A stretch of DNA of 64,000 nt, from the NCBI GenBank assembly GCA_964228885.1, contig CAXRCG010000203.1:1-64000 (forward strand), read 5' to 3'. Positions 9,475 to 19,158 of the stretch are shown in pieces; the stretch's first letter is position 1, and every line of letters begins with the position of its first letter. Source of the DNA: UBA4582 sp964228885. Lineage in GTDB: Bacteria; Pseudomonadota; Gammaproteobacteria; Pseudomonadales; Azotimanducaceae. The translations under genes were made by a program, and so were the position numbers. Below the pieces are notes generated by a model that was given only the letters and a program-made list of their open reading frames with translations, did not search any database and was not told the DNA's origin.

Positions 9475-10103
9475 ACCTTTTTGACTGACTGCCAACTTGC
9501 TTCCGCCAAGATCGCCGCGACTGCTCTAGGCGAACGGGTGCTTCTACCTGAAAGCCACATACGAGAACATTCAAGTGTAGGGCCACAAATTAAGGGCATG
9601 TACAAAGCTGTTGGCAAGGCTTGCACTTGACCGGACTGAACATGGGGTGCAAACCAATCGTAAGTTGACTGACCAAATGCCCGATCTTTCTCTCTAAGTT
9701 CCAGCCTAGCACTCTCGGAAAGCTTGATTTCTCTCGACAACAAAAATGCAGCCAATTGGGGTTGATCGGTCACCCACTCGCAGCAAAAGGTCACCATAGC
9801 CTTGATGCCGGAACTCGCTGTACCACATGGAAGCAACGCTGAAAGCACCCCTGTGTTGAAATGATCGACACCCTCGACAAACAGCGCCTCGGCAATACCT
9901 TCTTTACTGCCAAAGTGATGATAAAGGCTACCTACAGAGCAATCTGCATCTTGCAGAATGTCTCCGACATTGGTTTGTTCGATGCCTACATCGGAGAAAT
10001 GGGCCAGCGAGACCTCCATCACGCGCGACTTCAACGCGCTTGTCTGGCTTTTACGGCTCTGGCTTTTCCCAGAATGACGCTTGTGGAACAAAGAAGAAGT
10101 CAT
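9471..10103 (-). CDS. TetR/AcrR family regulator (divergent from acyl-CoA dehydrogenase operon)
   Basis: A 210-residue regulator with a basic N-terminal tail (SGKSQSRKSQT), then a TetR helix-turn-helix ending in CSVGSLYHHFGSKEGIAEAL (about residues 53-72). It is transcribed away from two acyl-CoA dehydrogenase genes. The 126-base gap holds an inverted repeat at 10157-10173 that suits a TetR operator. It therefore probably represses the dehydrogenase operon and itself, responding to an acyl-CoA. Ligand identity is inference. Confidence 0.9.
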   Translation of the reverse strand: MTSSLFHKRHSGKSQSRKSQTSALKSRVMEVSLAHFSDVGIEQTNVGDILQDADCSVGSLYHHFGSKEGIAEALFVEGVDHFNTGVLSALLPCGTASSGIKAMVTFCCEWVTDQPQLAAFLLSREIKLSESARLELREKDRAFGQSTYDWFAPHVQSGQVQALPTALYMPLICGPTLECSRMWLSGRSTRSPRAVAAILAEASWQSVKKV

Positions 10104-10156
10104 TTTTACTTGTGGCAGGGTGCCTGCGTGGCTATTTCCCGTATTAAAGCATTATT

Positions 10157-10173
10157 CTAGAATTTTGTTCTAG
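10157..10173. promoter_or_regulatory. Inverted repeat, candidate TetR operator
   Basis: The sequence is CTAGAA-TTTTG-TTCTAG, perfect six-base arms around five bases. It lies between the divergent tetR (start 10103) and acyl-CoA dehydrogenase (start 10230) genes, 54-57 bases from each start. The arms resemble the TAGAAC/GTTCTA half-sites reported for KstR-type regulators of lipid catabolism, but the spacing differs. Operator function is inferred from position and symmetry. Confidence 0.55.
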
Positions 10174-10229
10174 TAATAATTTCTATTTTTGCTATATTGC
10201 CCACCTCGAACACCTATTTGGACACCTTA

Positions 10230-11396
10230 ATGGATATTAAACTGAGCAAAGAAGATCTCGAATTTGAGGCGGAAGTCAGAGGTTTTCTAAAGGAGAATGC
10301 CTACACTGGCGGCGATGCTGAAGCATGGCGAATGAATTGGTTTGAGAAAGCCAGAGAAAAAGGCAACTGGGACGTACCCAAATGGCCAGTCAAGTTTGGT
10401 GGGCCGGGCTGGACACCAAATCAGCATTTTGTTTGGCAGAAAGAGACAGCACGCGCTGGCACTCCATGGGATATGCCTTTCGGTCTCAGCATGTTGGCGC
10501 CTGTATTAATGGCACACGGTTCGGAGGAACAACAACAGCGCTTCCTACCCGATATTCGAGCCCGCAAAGTGAACTGGTGTCAGGGTTACTCTGAGCCGGG
10601 CGCAGGTTCAGACCTCGCCAGCCTGAAAACAAAAGCCGAGCTGTCAGAAGACGGCACTCACTACGTCGTCAATGGCACTAAAATCTGGACCACCATGGCA
10701 CATATTGCCGACTGGATTTTCTGCCTCACTCGAACATCAGACGCTGGCATTAAGCAAGAAGGGATTACGTTCCTGCTGTTTCCAATGAAGCAAGACGGCG
10801 TGGAAATTAAACCGATTATTACTCTGGGTGGATCACATACAGTCAATACCGTATTTTTTACAGATGTCAAAGTACCTGTTGAAAATCGCGTTGGAGAGGA
10901 AGGCAAAGGCTGGGCTTATGCTAAGGGATTGCTTGAGCACGAGCGCACCGGCATTGCGGGCATTTCTAATTCGATTGTTGCCCTCGAAGGTCTGAAAAAC
11001 AAAGCCCGCAGCGTCAAGCGAGGTAATGGCAGTCTGATGGATGTGCCAAGCTTCCGCGCCAAGATCGCCGAGCTTGAAATCGATCTTATGGCCGTTGAAT
11101 ATACAGAGCTTCGAAGTCTAGCTACCGCCAGCGCCGGCACAGCACCGGGTCCAGAATCTTCGATCCTCAAGCTCAAGGGCACAGACATTCAACAACGTAT
11201 CCAAAAGCTAACCATGGAAGCAGGCGGTCAGTTCTCTGCAGCCTGGGGCGGCACCAATGCTGGACCAGATTTCGCCCGCGCAGGTATGGGCGGATATATG
11301 TCTAGCCGGGTCTACACCATATACGGTGGCGCAAGCGAAGTTCAGAAAGATATTGTCACTAAGAAAGTACTTGGCATTAAGTCACCAAAAAAATAG
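10230..11396 (+). CDS. Acyl-CoA dehydrogenase (first of a pair)
   Basis: A 388-residue FAD enzyme. The middle domain has YSEPGAGSDLASL and GTKIWTTMAHIADW, the flavin- and substrate-binding strands of the family. The C-terminus carries YGGASEVQKDIV where medium-chain enzymes have a catalytic Glu, so the base is probably elsewhere, perhaps in GLLEHERTG. The start is ATG 10230; a TTG at 10197 in the same frame lies before it. Only ten bases separate it from a second, sequence-distinct dehydrogenase gene. Such pairs often form alpha2-beta2 heterotetramers for bulky acyl-CoA such as steroid or branched side chains. That assembly is inferred. Confidence 0.9.
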   Translation: MDIKLSKEDLEFEAEVRGFLKENAYTGGDAEAWRMNWFEKAREKGNWDVPKWPVKFGGPGWTPNQHFVWQKETARAGTPWDMPFGLSMLAPVLMAHGSEEQQQRFLPDIRARKVNWCQGYSEPGAGSDLASLKTKAELSEDGTHYVVNGTKIWTTMAHIADWIFCLTRTSDAGIKQEGITFLLFPMKQDGVEIKPIITLGGSHTVNTVFFTDVKVPVENRVGEEGKGWAYAKGLLEHERTGIAGISNSIVALEGLKNKARSVKRGNGSLMDVPSFRAKIAELEIDLMAVEYTELRSLATASAGTAPGPESSILKLKGTDIQQRIQKLTMEAGGQFSAAWGGTNAGPDFARAGMGGYMSSRVYTIYGGASEVQKDIVTKKVLGIKSPKK

Positions 11397-11406
11397 GAGA
11401 TCTGAA

Positions 11407-12531
11407 ATGAATTTTGATTTAAGTGAAGAACAACAACTCGTTTCGGACTCAATAGAAAGGTTTGTCCAAGAAAACTATCACCTCGAAAAGAGAGTAGCGA
11501 TCGTCAAACAGCCGCCCGGGTACAGCGAAGATTACTGGAAAACGATGTCGGAACTCGGCTGGCTAGGATTGCCATTTAGTGAAGACGATGGCGGTTTCGG
11601 CGGCAATCAGATAGACACAATGGTACTGATGGAACAGTTTGGCAAAGGTCTCGTATTAGAGCCATATCTCGCCAGCATCATTCTCGGCGGTGGCGCAATA
11701 AAGCGCGCTGGCAGCGACGAACAACGCCGCACTTGGCTCGAGCGTGTGATCGACGGATCAAAACAGCTCGCATTGGCCTACGCTGAACCTGAGTCAGGTT
11801 ACGAACCTCACAATGTTGCCCTCGCAGGCAACAGAACTGAGGATGGCTACACACTAACAGGTACTAAGTGTATGGTACTGCATGGCGGCACCGCGAGCGC
11901 TTTTGTGGTTTCTTTCCGAACAAGTGGCGGCACTGTTGATCAGTCTGGTATCACCCTAGCACTGATTCCGTCAGACAGAGAAGGGCTTTCTGTTCAGGCT
12001 TTCCCAACTGTTGATGGTCTCCAGTCGTCGGAACTGACATTCGATAAAGTCGCTATCACGACAGCAGACATCATTGGCGATGTTGATGACGGTTTCGACA
12101 CACTCAATGCGACGATCAACGACGGTATTCTTGCCGTCGCTGCAGAAGCAGTTGGCGCAATGGAAGTTCTGTATAAAGACACAGTTGACTACACTCAAGA
12201 CAGAGAGCAATTTGACCACCCACTGTCAGACTTCCAAGTACTGCAGCATCGCATGGTGGAAATGTTTATGGAGTACGAGCAATGCAAATCTTTACTGTTT
12301 CGCGCAACCATGGAAGTCGCGGCCAACGGTGAAGACGCCCAGCGCTGTGTGCACGCGCTGAAACATTTGATCGGCAAGGCGTCATTTTTTGTCGGTGAAA
12401 ATGCCGTGCAGACACATGGCGGCATGGGTGTCACTGAAGAATTGCGAGTCGGTCATTATTTCAAGCGGCTGCTTGTCATTGAGGCACAGTTCGGCAACAC
12501 CGACTACCACCTCGACCAATTTGCTGCCTAA
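11407..12531 (+). CDS. Acyl-CoA dehydrogenase (second of a pair)
   Basis: A 374-residue protein of the same fold as its upstream neighbour but quite different in sequence. It begins MNFDLSEEQQLVSDSIERF, has YAEPESGYEP in place of the usual flavin-loop motif, and ends with QTHGGMGVTEELRVGHYFKR. The degraded central motif suggests the non-catalytic or partner subunit of a mixed complex. TAGGAG eight bases before ATG 11407 sets the start. It is the last gene of the operon; a strong hairpin follows at 12578-12607. Confidence 0.9.
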   Translation: MNFDLSEEQQLVSDSIERFVQENYHLEKRVAIVKQPPGYSEDYWKTMSELGWLGLPFSEDDGGFGGNQIDTMVLMEQFGKGLVLEPYLASIILGGGAIKRAGSDEQRRTWLERVIDGSKQLALAYAEPESGYEPHNVALAGNRTEDGYTLTGTKCMVLHGGTASAFVVSFRTSGGTVDQSGITLALIPSDREGLSVQAFPTVDGLQSSELTFDKVAITTADIIGDVDDGFDTLNATINDGILAVAAEAVGAMEVLYKDTVDYTQDREQFDHPLSDFQVLQHRMVEMFMEYEQCKSLLFRATMEVAANGEDAQRCVHALKHLIGKASFFVGENAVQTHGGMGVTEELRVGHYFKRLLVIEAQFGNTDYHLDQFAA

Positions 12532-12577
12532 TACACGTCGCTTCAATCGAGAAGATAGTCGCACCAAATGACAGCTT

Positions 12578-12607
12578 GTCTCACAACCAGCAACCTGGTT
12601 GTGAGAC
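12578..12607. terminator. Perfect 13-bp hairpin between convergent genes
   Basis: GTCTCACAACCAG and CTGGTTGTGAGAC form a perfect 13-base-pair stem around a four-base loop. It lies between the ends of the acyl-CoA dehydrogenase operon and the HAD gene, which converge here. There is no clear T-run on either side, so it may be a bidirectional transcript-end stabiliser rather than a classical intrinsic terminator. Confidence 0.6.
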
Positions 12608-12666
12608 TCGTCCCCATTCATGACTAACTGTAGGCAAGATCAACACCGACCACGCTCACGCCTGCT

Positions 12667-13332
12667 TCAATCTCTGTGGAACCCGGGAAGACGTTTGCCA
12701 AGCAATTCGGGTAAATCTGTCAACGCATCAATTTTTGCTGTCGCGCCTGTGAAGTCCTGATGTTCAGTGAATTCATTCCTAACAATCACGCACCGAATGC
12801 CAGCGGCCACGGCCGAGCCAAGTCCTCGCGCAGAGTCTTCGATAATCAGCGCATTTTCCGGCGCTATCGCATAGCGCTCAATCGCCGCCAAGTACGGATC
12901 AGGCGCTGGTTTTGTTTGTGCGTAATCTCCCAACGCTAGGACAAAGTCAAAATACGAAGTGATATTTCGTGATTCGTGAATTAGCTCGAAGTGCTCTCGC
13001 CGAGAAGTTGTCACGATGGCCATCGGAAACTTCCCGCTGAGACTCGCCAATGTGTTTTCAACGCCTGGGATTTGAATATCCTGAGACAAGAGGAAACTCG
13101 CATATCGATGATTCCTGCGCTCACGAAACGCTTCGCGCTCATTAGACGAGAGCTGCGATGTATAAGCAGACTGACCAGTGACCATATGATCCATGTATTG
13201 ATCCAGCGTCAAATGGATATTCATCAACGCCAGCTCGTCCTGCGTTGCCTTAAAATACCAATATTCACTGTCAACCAACACACCATCATGGTCGAAAAGC
13301 AGATGGGTAACGTTACTAAAATTCGTCATCAT
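12667..13332 (-). CDS. HAD-superfamily phosphatase, beta-phosphoglucomutase-like
   Basis: A 221-residue HAD hydrolase. Motif I is FDHDGVLVDSE near residues 13-23, where the first Asp is the nucleophile and the second the acid/base. Motif II is IVTTSRREHF, motif III is the Lys in YAQTKPAPDPYL, and motif IV is IIEDSARGLGSAVAAG. This matches the phosphoglycolate phosphatase/beta-phosphoglucomutase branch. TAGGAA precedes the two tandem ATG codons. The gene is single; its substrate, a small phosphorylated metabolite, is unknown. Confidence 0.9.
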   Translation of the reverse strand: MMTNFSNVTHLLFDHDGVLVDSEYWYFKATQDELALMNIHLTLDQYMDHMVTGQSAYTSQLSSNEREAFRERRNHRYASFLLSQDIQIPGVENTLASLSGKFPMAIVTTSRREHFELIHESRNITSYFDFVLALGDYAQTKPAPDPYLAAIERYAIAPENALIIEDSARGLGSAVAAGIRCVIVRNEFTEHQDFTGATAKIDALTDLPELLGKRLPGFHRD

Positions 13333-13523
13333 TTTTCCTAGACTGTCACATTTACTTGAGCATCTCTCAGCTAAATGACGAAGATCTGATTCAAAAGAAC
13401 TGCTTGCTCAACATGGTGAAATCCGCACCAGTGAATCAAAGATTCGTGGCAGAATCATGGATTGCTTAACATAGTATTTTTTTACGATAATACCAACTTA
13501 AGATACGCTTGAGAGCCTGACCA

Positions 13524-14684
13524 ATGTCTAAAGCATCAACAGAAGTAAGCGAATTTCAAATTGACATACCTGAAGATGAGATTATCGATCTTAAGAATCG
13601 ATTAGCAAGAACCAGGTGGCCAGATGCCGAAACTCCTGACGGCTGGTCCCAGGGTTTGCCGCTTGAGTACCATCAAGCATTCTGCAAGTACTGGGAGACT
13701 GACTATGACTGGTATAAGTCTCAGAAAAAACTTAACCAATTCCCGCAATTTAAGTCTCGTTTTGATGGTATAGATATTCATTTTGTTCACGTGCAGAGCA
13801 AGGAAATGAACGCACGTCCCCTTATTATCACGCATGGCTGGCCTGGATCGATTGTTGAATTCCAAAAAGTGATAGAGCCACTGACGGACCCAGTTGGACA
13901 TGGTGGCAAACCTGAGGACGCTTTCCATGTGATTTGTCCCTCTTTACCGGGTTTTGGGTTTTCGGACAAACCGACCCAAACTGGTTGGGGTGTGATAAAA
14001 ATAGCAGAGGTGTGGAATCAGTTAATGCTTCGCCTTGGCTATGATAGTTACTTTGCGCAGGGTGGGGATTGGGGTTCAGCGGTCACGACGATGATCGGCT
14101 TGCAGAACCTCGGCGCCTGCAAAGGCATTCACGTAAACATGCCAAGCGCACCACCAACAAAGGAGGCATTAAGTGATCCGGACGACAAGGACAAAAAGGC
14201 GTTAGCTGCTGGACAATTTTATCAGCAATGGGATTCAGGTTATTCGAAGCAACAAGCCACGAGACCACAGACGCTGGGATACGGTTTGAGTGATTCGCCG
14301 TCAGGTCAGGCTGGTTGGGTACTTGAAAAGTTCTACGCCTGGACAGACTGCAACGGACACCCCGAAAATGTGCTTTCACGGGACGAGTTACTGGATAACA
14401 TTATGCTTTACTGGCTACCCAACAACGGCGCCTCATCCGCACGCCTGTACTGGGAGAGCTTCGCCAAGAGCTTCGGCAATGAAGGGACAAATGGCGTCCA
14501 ATTACCCACAGGCTGCAGTATATTTCCAAAAGAAATTGTTGCGACACCTCGACCCTGGGCCGAACAACGATACAAGAACATTCAGTACTGGAACGAATTG
14601 GACAAAGGTGGCCATTTCGCGGCATTTGAGCAACCCGGGCTTTTCGTTGAAGAAATGCGGAAGTGCTTTGCGACGCTAGCCTAA
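13524..14684 (+). CDS. Epoxide hydrolase (microsomal-type, with EHN domain)
   Basis: An alpha/beta-hydrolase of 386 residues that opens epoxides to diols. The N-terminal EHN domain (FQIDIPEDEIIDLKNRLA) precedes the core. The oxyanion motif HGWPGS is at residues 104-109, the nucleophile Asp182 is in GGDWGS, and the catalytic His364 is in DKGGHFAAFEQP. Length and order match bacterial relatives of microsomal and juvenile-hormone epoxide hydrolases. It would suit removal of epoxides made by nearby monooxygenases, but the natural substrate is not known. It stands alone on its strand, upstream of a peptidase gene. Confidence 0.93.
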   Translation: MSKASTEVSEFQIDIPEDEIIDLKNRLARTRWPDAETPDGWSQGLPLEYHQAFCKYWETDYDWYKSQKKLNQFPQFKSRFDGIDIHFVHVQSKEMNARPLIITHGWPGSIVEFQKVIEPLTDPVGHGGKPEDAFHVICPSLPGFGFSDKPTQTGWGVIKIAEVWNQLMLRLGYDSYFAQGGDWGSAVTTMIGLQNLGACKGIHVNMPSAPPTKEALSDPDDKDKKALAAGQFYQQWDSGYSKQQATRPQTLGYGLSDSPSGQAGWVLEKFYAWTDCNGHPENVLSRDELLDNIMLYWLPNNGASSARLYWESFAKSFGNEGTNGVQLPTGCSIFPKEIVATPRPWAEQRYKNIQYWNELDKGGHFAAFEQPGLFVEEMRKCFATLA

Positions 14685-14768
14685 TTTAAACGTTGAATTC
14701 AGAACCCCAAAGTGCTCACTGTTCAACCTGCATGTTCCATTATGTTTCCTCTCAGAGGCTAAGTATCA

Positions 14769-17192
14769 ATGACCACGTCGTTCAGTCAGTTCATCGCAAC
14801 GATGGTATTGCTCACTTGCACCCTGCTTGGGTTCGCAGATTCATCACTCACAGCGTCTGGCAAGAGCCTGTCAATGATTATGGCTGCCCCAGACTGGATA
14901 GGAAACCCTGCCCAAGTTCCCCGATTCACTGATGATGGCAAATCAATCATCTATCGCCAAAAACGGATAGGTGAGCAGTTCAACGACTTCTTTCAGGTTG
15001 AAGTTGATGACTATACCGCTGCCAAACCAACAATAGCTGAGTTTCAATTTGACGAACAAATAGATGACCGTCGTAAAAATCTAGCGGTCATTAACAGGGA
15101 TGGCAACTTGTTTTTAGCTGATTTTGACACCGGCGAACGCACTGCGCTCACACTGTCAGCGGCAAAAGACTTGTCAGGTCGATTTATGTCTGATGAAGAG
15201 AGGATCATGTTTAGTCGCGATGGACAGCAATATTCCGTCGACATTGATACAGGGTTGGTTTCTCAGCTGACCAATATTAAGGTTGGCACAAACGCGGCAA
15301 AGAAACCTGACTACAGTTTTTTAAGCAGCCAACGACTCATTACTGCTCATGCCGAGGCACACCGCCGTAAAGAAGTGCGAAACGAGCGAGAGAAGCAAAG
15401 AGCCCGAACAAACGAATTAGGACATCTCCAGCCCGTATATCTAGGAGACGAACGCAGACTGATTTGGAACGTCACCTCGACCGATGGCAAGTACAGTATC
15501 GTGGTCACCACAGAGGACACTGGCGAGAGCGGCGTCAGGGAGAAAATGCCCAACTATGTGACTGAGACTGGCTACACAGAACATGTGCCAATTAGAACCA
15601 AGGTAGGTGAAAAGGTACCGAGTGGACACTTTATAGCATTGGTCAAACTGTCAACCGGAGAAACCACTTCGCTAGATTATTCCAACCTTGCCGGTATTAA
15701 AAATGATCCTCTCAAAAAACTAAGGTCATCAGCCGCTGACTGGCACGTCGCGCGAGGTGCTGATCGCAAAGAAATAGAACAGAAACTGGAGGCCGAATCG
15801 ATACGTTCGGTTAGAGTCGAGGGAATCAAGTGGAATAACGCAGGTACAGTCGCCGCGATTCAACTCCACAGCATTGACAACAAGGATCGATGGTTGGTAA
15901 CCCTAGACCCGTTAAAGCCCAAGCTCACATTGCAACATCGACTAACAGATGAACGATGGATCAACTATGTTCACAATGACTATGGCTGGATGCCTGATAA
16001 CCAAACTTTGTGGTTCTTATCTGAACAATCCGGCTATTCGCATCTTTATCTTAAAAATCTTACCCAACGACGCGCCCAGCAGCTAACAAGCGGAAATTAT
16101 ATTGTTGAGTCTCCAACACTTTCCGTCGCCGGTGACTATTTTACCGTCATCGCCAATCCCGAGGATGCAGGTAGCTACGACATTTATCGCGTCAGCTCGG
16201 AAAAAGAAATGGCAAAAATATCAAGCCTGTCCGCAGACCCTCGAAGTCGCGTTGGTGATCGGCCATTTATGATTTCCCCCGATGAGACCGATTTGCTATT
16301 TCGACACTCAGTATCAAACAAACCTCCTGAGTGGTATCTACAGGAAAATCGACCGAATGCTGTACCAAAACAGGTCACCAAAACAACCAGCCTTGCCTTT
16401 TTAGAACAGTCTTGGCAGCAACCGGCATTTATTGATATTCCCTCAACACATTTCGATGGCGCATTGCGGGCTCGCGTTTATGCTCCAGCAAAAACCAAAA
16501 ACGCGCTACCTATTATTGTCTTCGTCCATGGCGCGGGTTATCTGCAGAATGCCCACACTGGTTGGTCCAATTACTTTAGAGAGTACATGTTCAACAATCT
16601 TCTTGCCGAGCAAGGATATCTGGTACTCGACCTAGATTATCGCGGGTCCCGTGGTTATGGCCGCGGTTTTCGTACGGCAATTTACCGAACTATGGGGCAC
16701 CCAGAACTTGAGGACCTGCTAGATGGCATCGACTGGCTGGTCACTAACAGACGAGGCGACCCTAACCGTGTTGGCGTCTATGGCGGTTCGTATGGCGGTT
16801 TTATGGCGCTTATGGCAATGTTTCGTGCGCCAGACAAAGTTTCTGCAGCCGCGGCACTGAGACCAGTGACAGACTGGGCAAACTACAATCACGGTTACAC
16901 ATCGAACATTCTAAACACGCCATTGGTTGACCCGTCTGCTTATGAATTAAGCTCTCCAATATACTACGCTAGCGCATTCCCGAATAAGCCACTACTCATT
17001 GCACACGGCATGCAGGATAGTAATGTCCATGTGCAGGACTCAATCAAGTTACATCAACGTCTGATAGAACTTAAGAAAGAGAACTTCGAGCTAGCGCTTT
17101 ACCCTCTCGACCAACACGGGTTCAAATATCCCTCGTCGTGGCTAGATGAATATCGTCGAATTTATAAACTTTTCGAGGACCACGTTCGCTAA
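14769..17192 (+). CDS. Exported S9 family (DPP/acylaminoacyl-type) serine peptidase
   Basis: An 807-residue prolyl-oligopeptidase-family peptidase. The N-terminus is a likely signal peptide (hydrophobic residues about 8-23), so it should act in the periplasm. A beta-propeller follows up to about residue 530. The C-terminal alpha/beta-hydrolase domain holds the triad: Ser674 in GGSYGG, Asp750 in GMQDSNV and His783 in LDQHGF. Such enzymes release dipeptides or process proline-containing peptides. The next gene encodes an Xaa-Pro aminopeptidase, which supports a joint role in using proline-rich peptides. Confidence 0.92.
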   Translation: MTTSFSQFIATMVLLTCTLLGFADSSLTASGKSLSMIMAAPDWIGNPAQVPRFTDDGKSIIYRQKRIGEQFNDFFQVEVDDYTAAKPTIAEFQFDEQIDDRRKNLAVINRDGNLFLADFDTGERTALTLSAAKDLSGRFMSDEERIMFSRDGQQYSVDIDTGLVSQLTNIKVGTNAAKKPDYSFLSSQRLITAHAEAHRRKEVRNEREKQRARTNELGHLQPVYLGDERRLIWNVTSTDGKYSIVVTTEDTGESGVREKMPNYVTETGYTEHVPIRTKVGEKVPSGHFIALVKLSTGETTSLDYSNLAGIKNDPLKKLRSSAADWHVARGADRKEIEQKLEAESIRSVRVEGIKWNNAGTVAAIQLHSIDNKDRWLVTLDPLKPKLTLQHRLTDERWINYVHNDYGWMPDNQTLWFLSEQSGYSHLYLKNLTQRRAQQLTSGNYIVESPTLSVAGDYFTVIANPEDAGSYDIYRVSSEKEMAKISSLSADPRSRVGDRPFMISPDETDLLFRHSVSNKPPEWYLQENRPNAVPKQVTKTTSLAFLEQSWQQPAFIDIPSTHFDGALRARVYAPAKTKNALPIIVFVHGAGYLQNAHTGWSNYFREYMFNNLLAEQGYLVLDLDYRGSRGYGRGFRTAIYRTMGHPELEDLLDGIDWLVTNRRGDPNRVGVYGGSYGGFMALMAMFRAPDKVSAAAALRPVTDWANYNHGYTSNILNTPLVDPSAYELSSPIYYASAFPNKPLLIAHGMQDSNVHVQDSIKLHQRLIELKKENFELALYPLDQHGFKYPSSWLDEYRRIYKLFEDHVR

Positions 17193-17303
17193 CGCATGGA
17201 CCTAGCGAAGAGAATTTCAGGCAGCGGGTAGATTGACCGCGAAACAACGAGCAAAAGACAACTTGAACCCGATTTCACATTTGTTGGAGAGTCACAAGAA
17301 ATT

Positions 17304-19082
17304 ATGAGTAAACTCATTCAGGAACGACTAACGCAAGTTCGTTCAGAATTCGCGCTTAACAACATCGATGCCTATGTCGTACCAAGGGCTGACGAACATC
17401 TAGGAGAATATGTTCCACTGCAAAATGAAAGGCTTGCATGGATCAGTGGTTTTACAGGCTCTGCTGGCATGGTAGTTGTGCTTAAAACCGGTGCAGCTAT
17501 CTTCGTCGATGGGCGTTACACCATTCAGGTTCGGCAACAAGTATCAGCGGAGCACTATGAATTTCACCACCTGATTGAAGAACCACCCATGAACTGGCTA
17601 TCTGAACATCTAGGCCCCGGTGCCAGAGTTGGCTTTGACAGTCGAATGCACTCCTACTCGTGGTACGAAGAAAGCCGTCAGTTGTTAGCGAAGCAAGAAA
17701 TAGCGTTGGTTGAGATTCCTCAAAATCCAATCGACAAACACTGGCAGGGCCGACCAGAGGCTAGCCAAAATCTCGCACTACTGCTCTCGGAAGCATTCAC
17801 AGGCGAATCGAGCGCGAGCAAACGACACCGCATTGGTGAAGAAATTGGCAAACTCAACGCAGACCTAGCTCTTCTCACCCAACTAGATTCTATCGCCTGG
17901 CTGCTTAATATCCGTGGCGCGGATGTTCCCAGATTACCTGTACTATTATCATTTGCGACGCTGGACAAGAATGGGCAAGTGACCCTTTATACTGACCCAC
18001 GCAAATTGACTAACGATTTCAGTTCGCATGTTGGCGATGGCGTTACTATCAAAAATTTCGAGGAGCTCCAAAGCGCTCTCGAAACAATCGGAAGAGGCGG
18101 CCTTAAAGTGCTGGCAGACCCACTAACGGCTAATGCATGGTGTCATCTACGCTGTATTGAGTCGGGCGCCGAACTCGTTTCTGGCACAGATCCTGTATTG
18201 ATACCCAAGTCACAAAAAAACCAGACTGAACTTGTCGGCATGCAAAACTGCCATATACGAGATGGTGCTGCGCTGTCACGCTTTCTTCACTGGATAGAAA
18301 GCGAGGTTGAGGCGGGCAAACTCCACGATGAAGGTAAACTATCTGACAAACTTGAGTCTTTTCGGATGACGCAGTCCAATATTCAGGATTTGTCTTTTGA
18401 CACTATTTCCGCAGCGGGCTCTAATGGTGCACTCTGCCACTACAACCACCTCAACGGCGAGCCTGCAAAACTGGCACTCAACAACCTTTATCTTGTTGAT
18501 TCTGGCGGCCAATATCTTGATGGTACTACCGATGTCACCCGAACAGTCACCATTGGTGAACCAAGTGCAGAACACCGTAAGATGTTTACGCTGGTTTTGA
18601 AAGGACACATCGCGCTCGCTACTGCTATCTTCCCTGAAGGTACAGGCGGCATGCAGCTAGATGCGCTTGCACGACAATTTCTCTGGAGCGCAGGTTATGA
18701 TTATGACCATGGTACAGGGCACGGCGTTGGCAATTTCTTGAGCGTACACGAGGGACCCCAAAGCATTGCAAAGACCGGATCAAAGCAAGCGCTGTTACCC
18801 GGCATGGTGCTCTCTAATGAACCGGGTTATTACAAAGAAAATAACTACGGTATCCGCTGCGAAAACCTGATGGTTGTCATCGAGCATGGCAACGGTATGT
18901 TGGGCTTTAAAACACTGACCTTTGCGCCTTTTGACCTTCGCCTGGTTAATACAAGCCTGATGACGGCAAATGAAATAGCATGGCTAAATCGCTATCACGA
19001 GAACGTCCGACAGAAGCTTTCGAGTCATTTAACCGGCGCAGACCTAGCGTGGCTTCGGGTTGCCACACAGGCCGCTGTTTAG
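17304..19082 (+). CDS. Xaa-Pro aminopeptidase (M24B family)
   Basis: A 592-residue metallopeptidase that removes the residue before a penultimate proline. It has two creatinase-like N-terminal domains and the pita-bread catalytic domain. All five expected metal ligands are visible: Asp399 and Asp410 (VDSGGQYLDGTTD), His473 (GTGHGVG), Glu506 (SNEPGYY) and Glu520 (IRCENL). The length matches the long eukaryotic-like aminopeptidase P type rather than the shorter E. coli PepP. No signal peptide is seen. The gene follows an S9 peptidase gene by about 110 bases. Confidence 0.94.
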   Translation: MSKLIQERLTQVRSEFALNNIDAYVVPRADEHLGEYVPLQNERLAWISGFTGSAGMVVVLKTGAAIFVDGRYTIQVRQQVSAEHYEFHHLIEEPPMNWLSEHLGPGARVGFDSRMHSYSWYEESRQLLAKQEIALVEIPQNPIDKHWQGRPEASQNLALLLSEAFTGESSASKRHRIGEEIGKLNADLALLTQLDSIAWLLNIRGADVPRLPVLLSFATLDKNGQVTLYTDPRKLTNDFSSHVGDGVTIKNFEELQSALETIGRGGLKVLADPLTANAWCHLRCIESGAELVSGTDPVLIPKSQKNQTELVGMQNCHIRDGAALSRFLHWIESEVEAGKLHDEGKLSDKLESFRMTQSNIQDLSFDTISAAGSNGALCHYNHLNGEPAKLALNNLYLVDSGGQYLDGTTDVTRTVTIGEPSAEHRKMFTLVLKGHIALATAIFPEGTGGMQLDALARQFLWSAGYDYDHGTGHGVGNFLSVHEGPQSIAKTGSKQALLPGMVLSNEPGYYKENNYGIRCENLMVVIEHGNGMLGFKTLTFAPFDLRLVNTSLMTANEIAWLNRYHENVRQKLSSHLTGADLAWLRVATQAAV

Positions 19083-19158
19083 CACTCAGACCCACAGAAA
19101 AAAGAGGACACTGAAACACAGACTCGTGCGCCCTGACAGGCAGGGCCCATGAGGCCTA

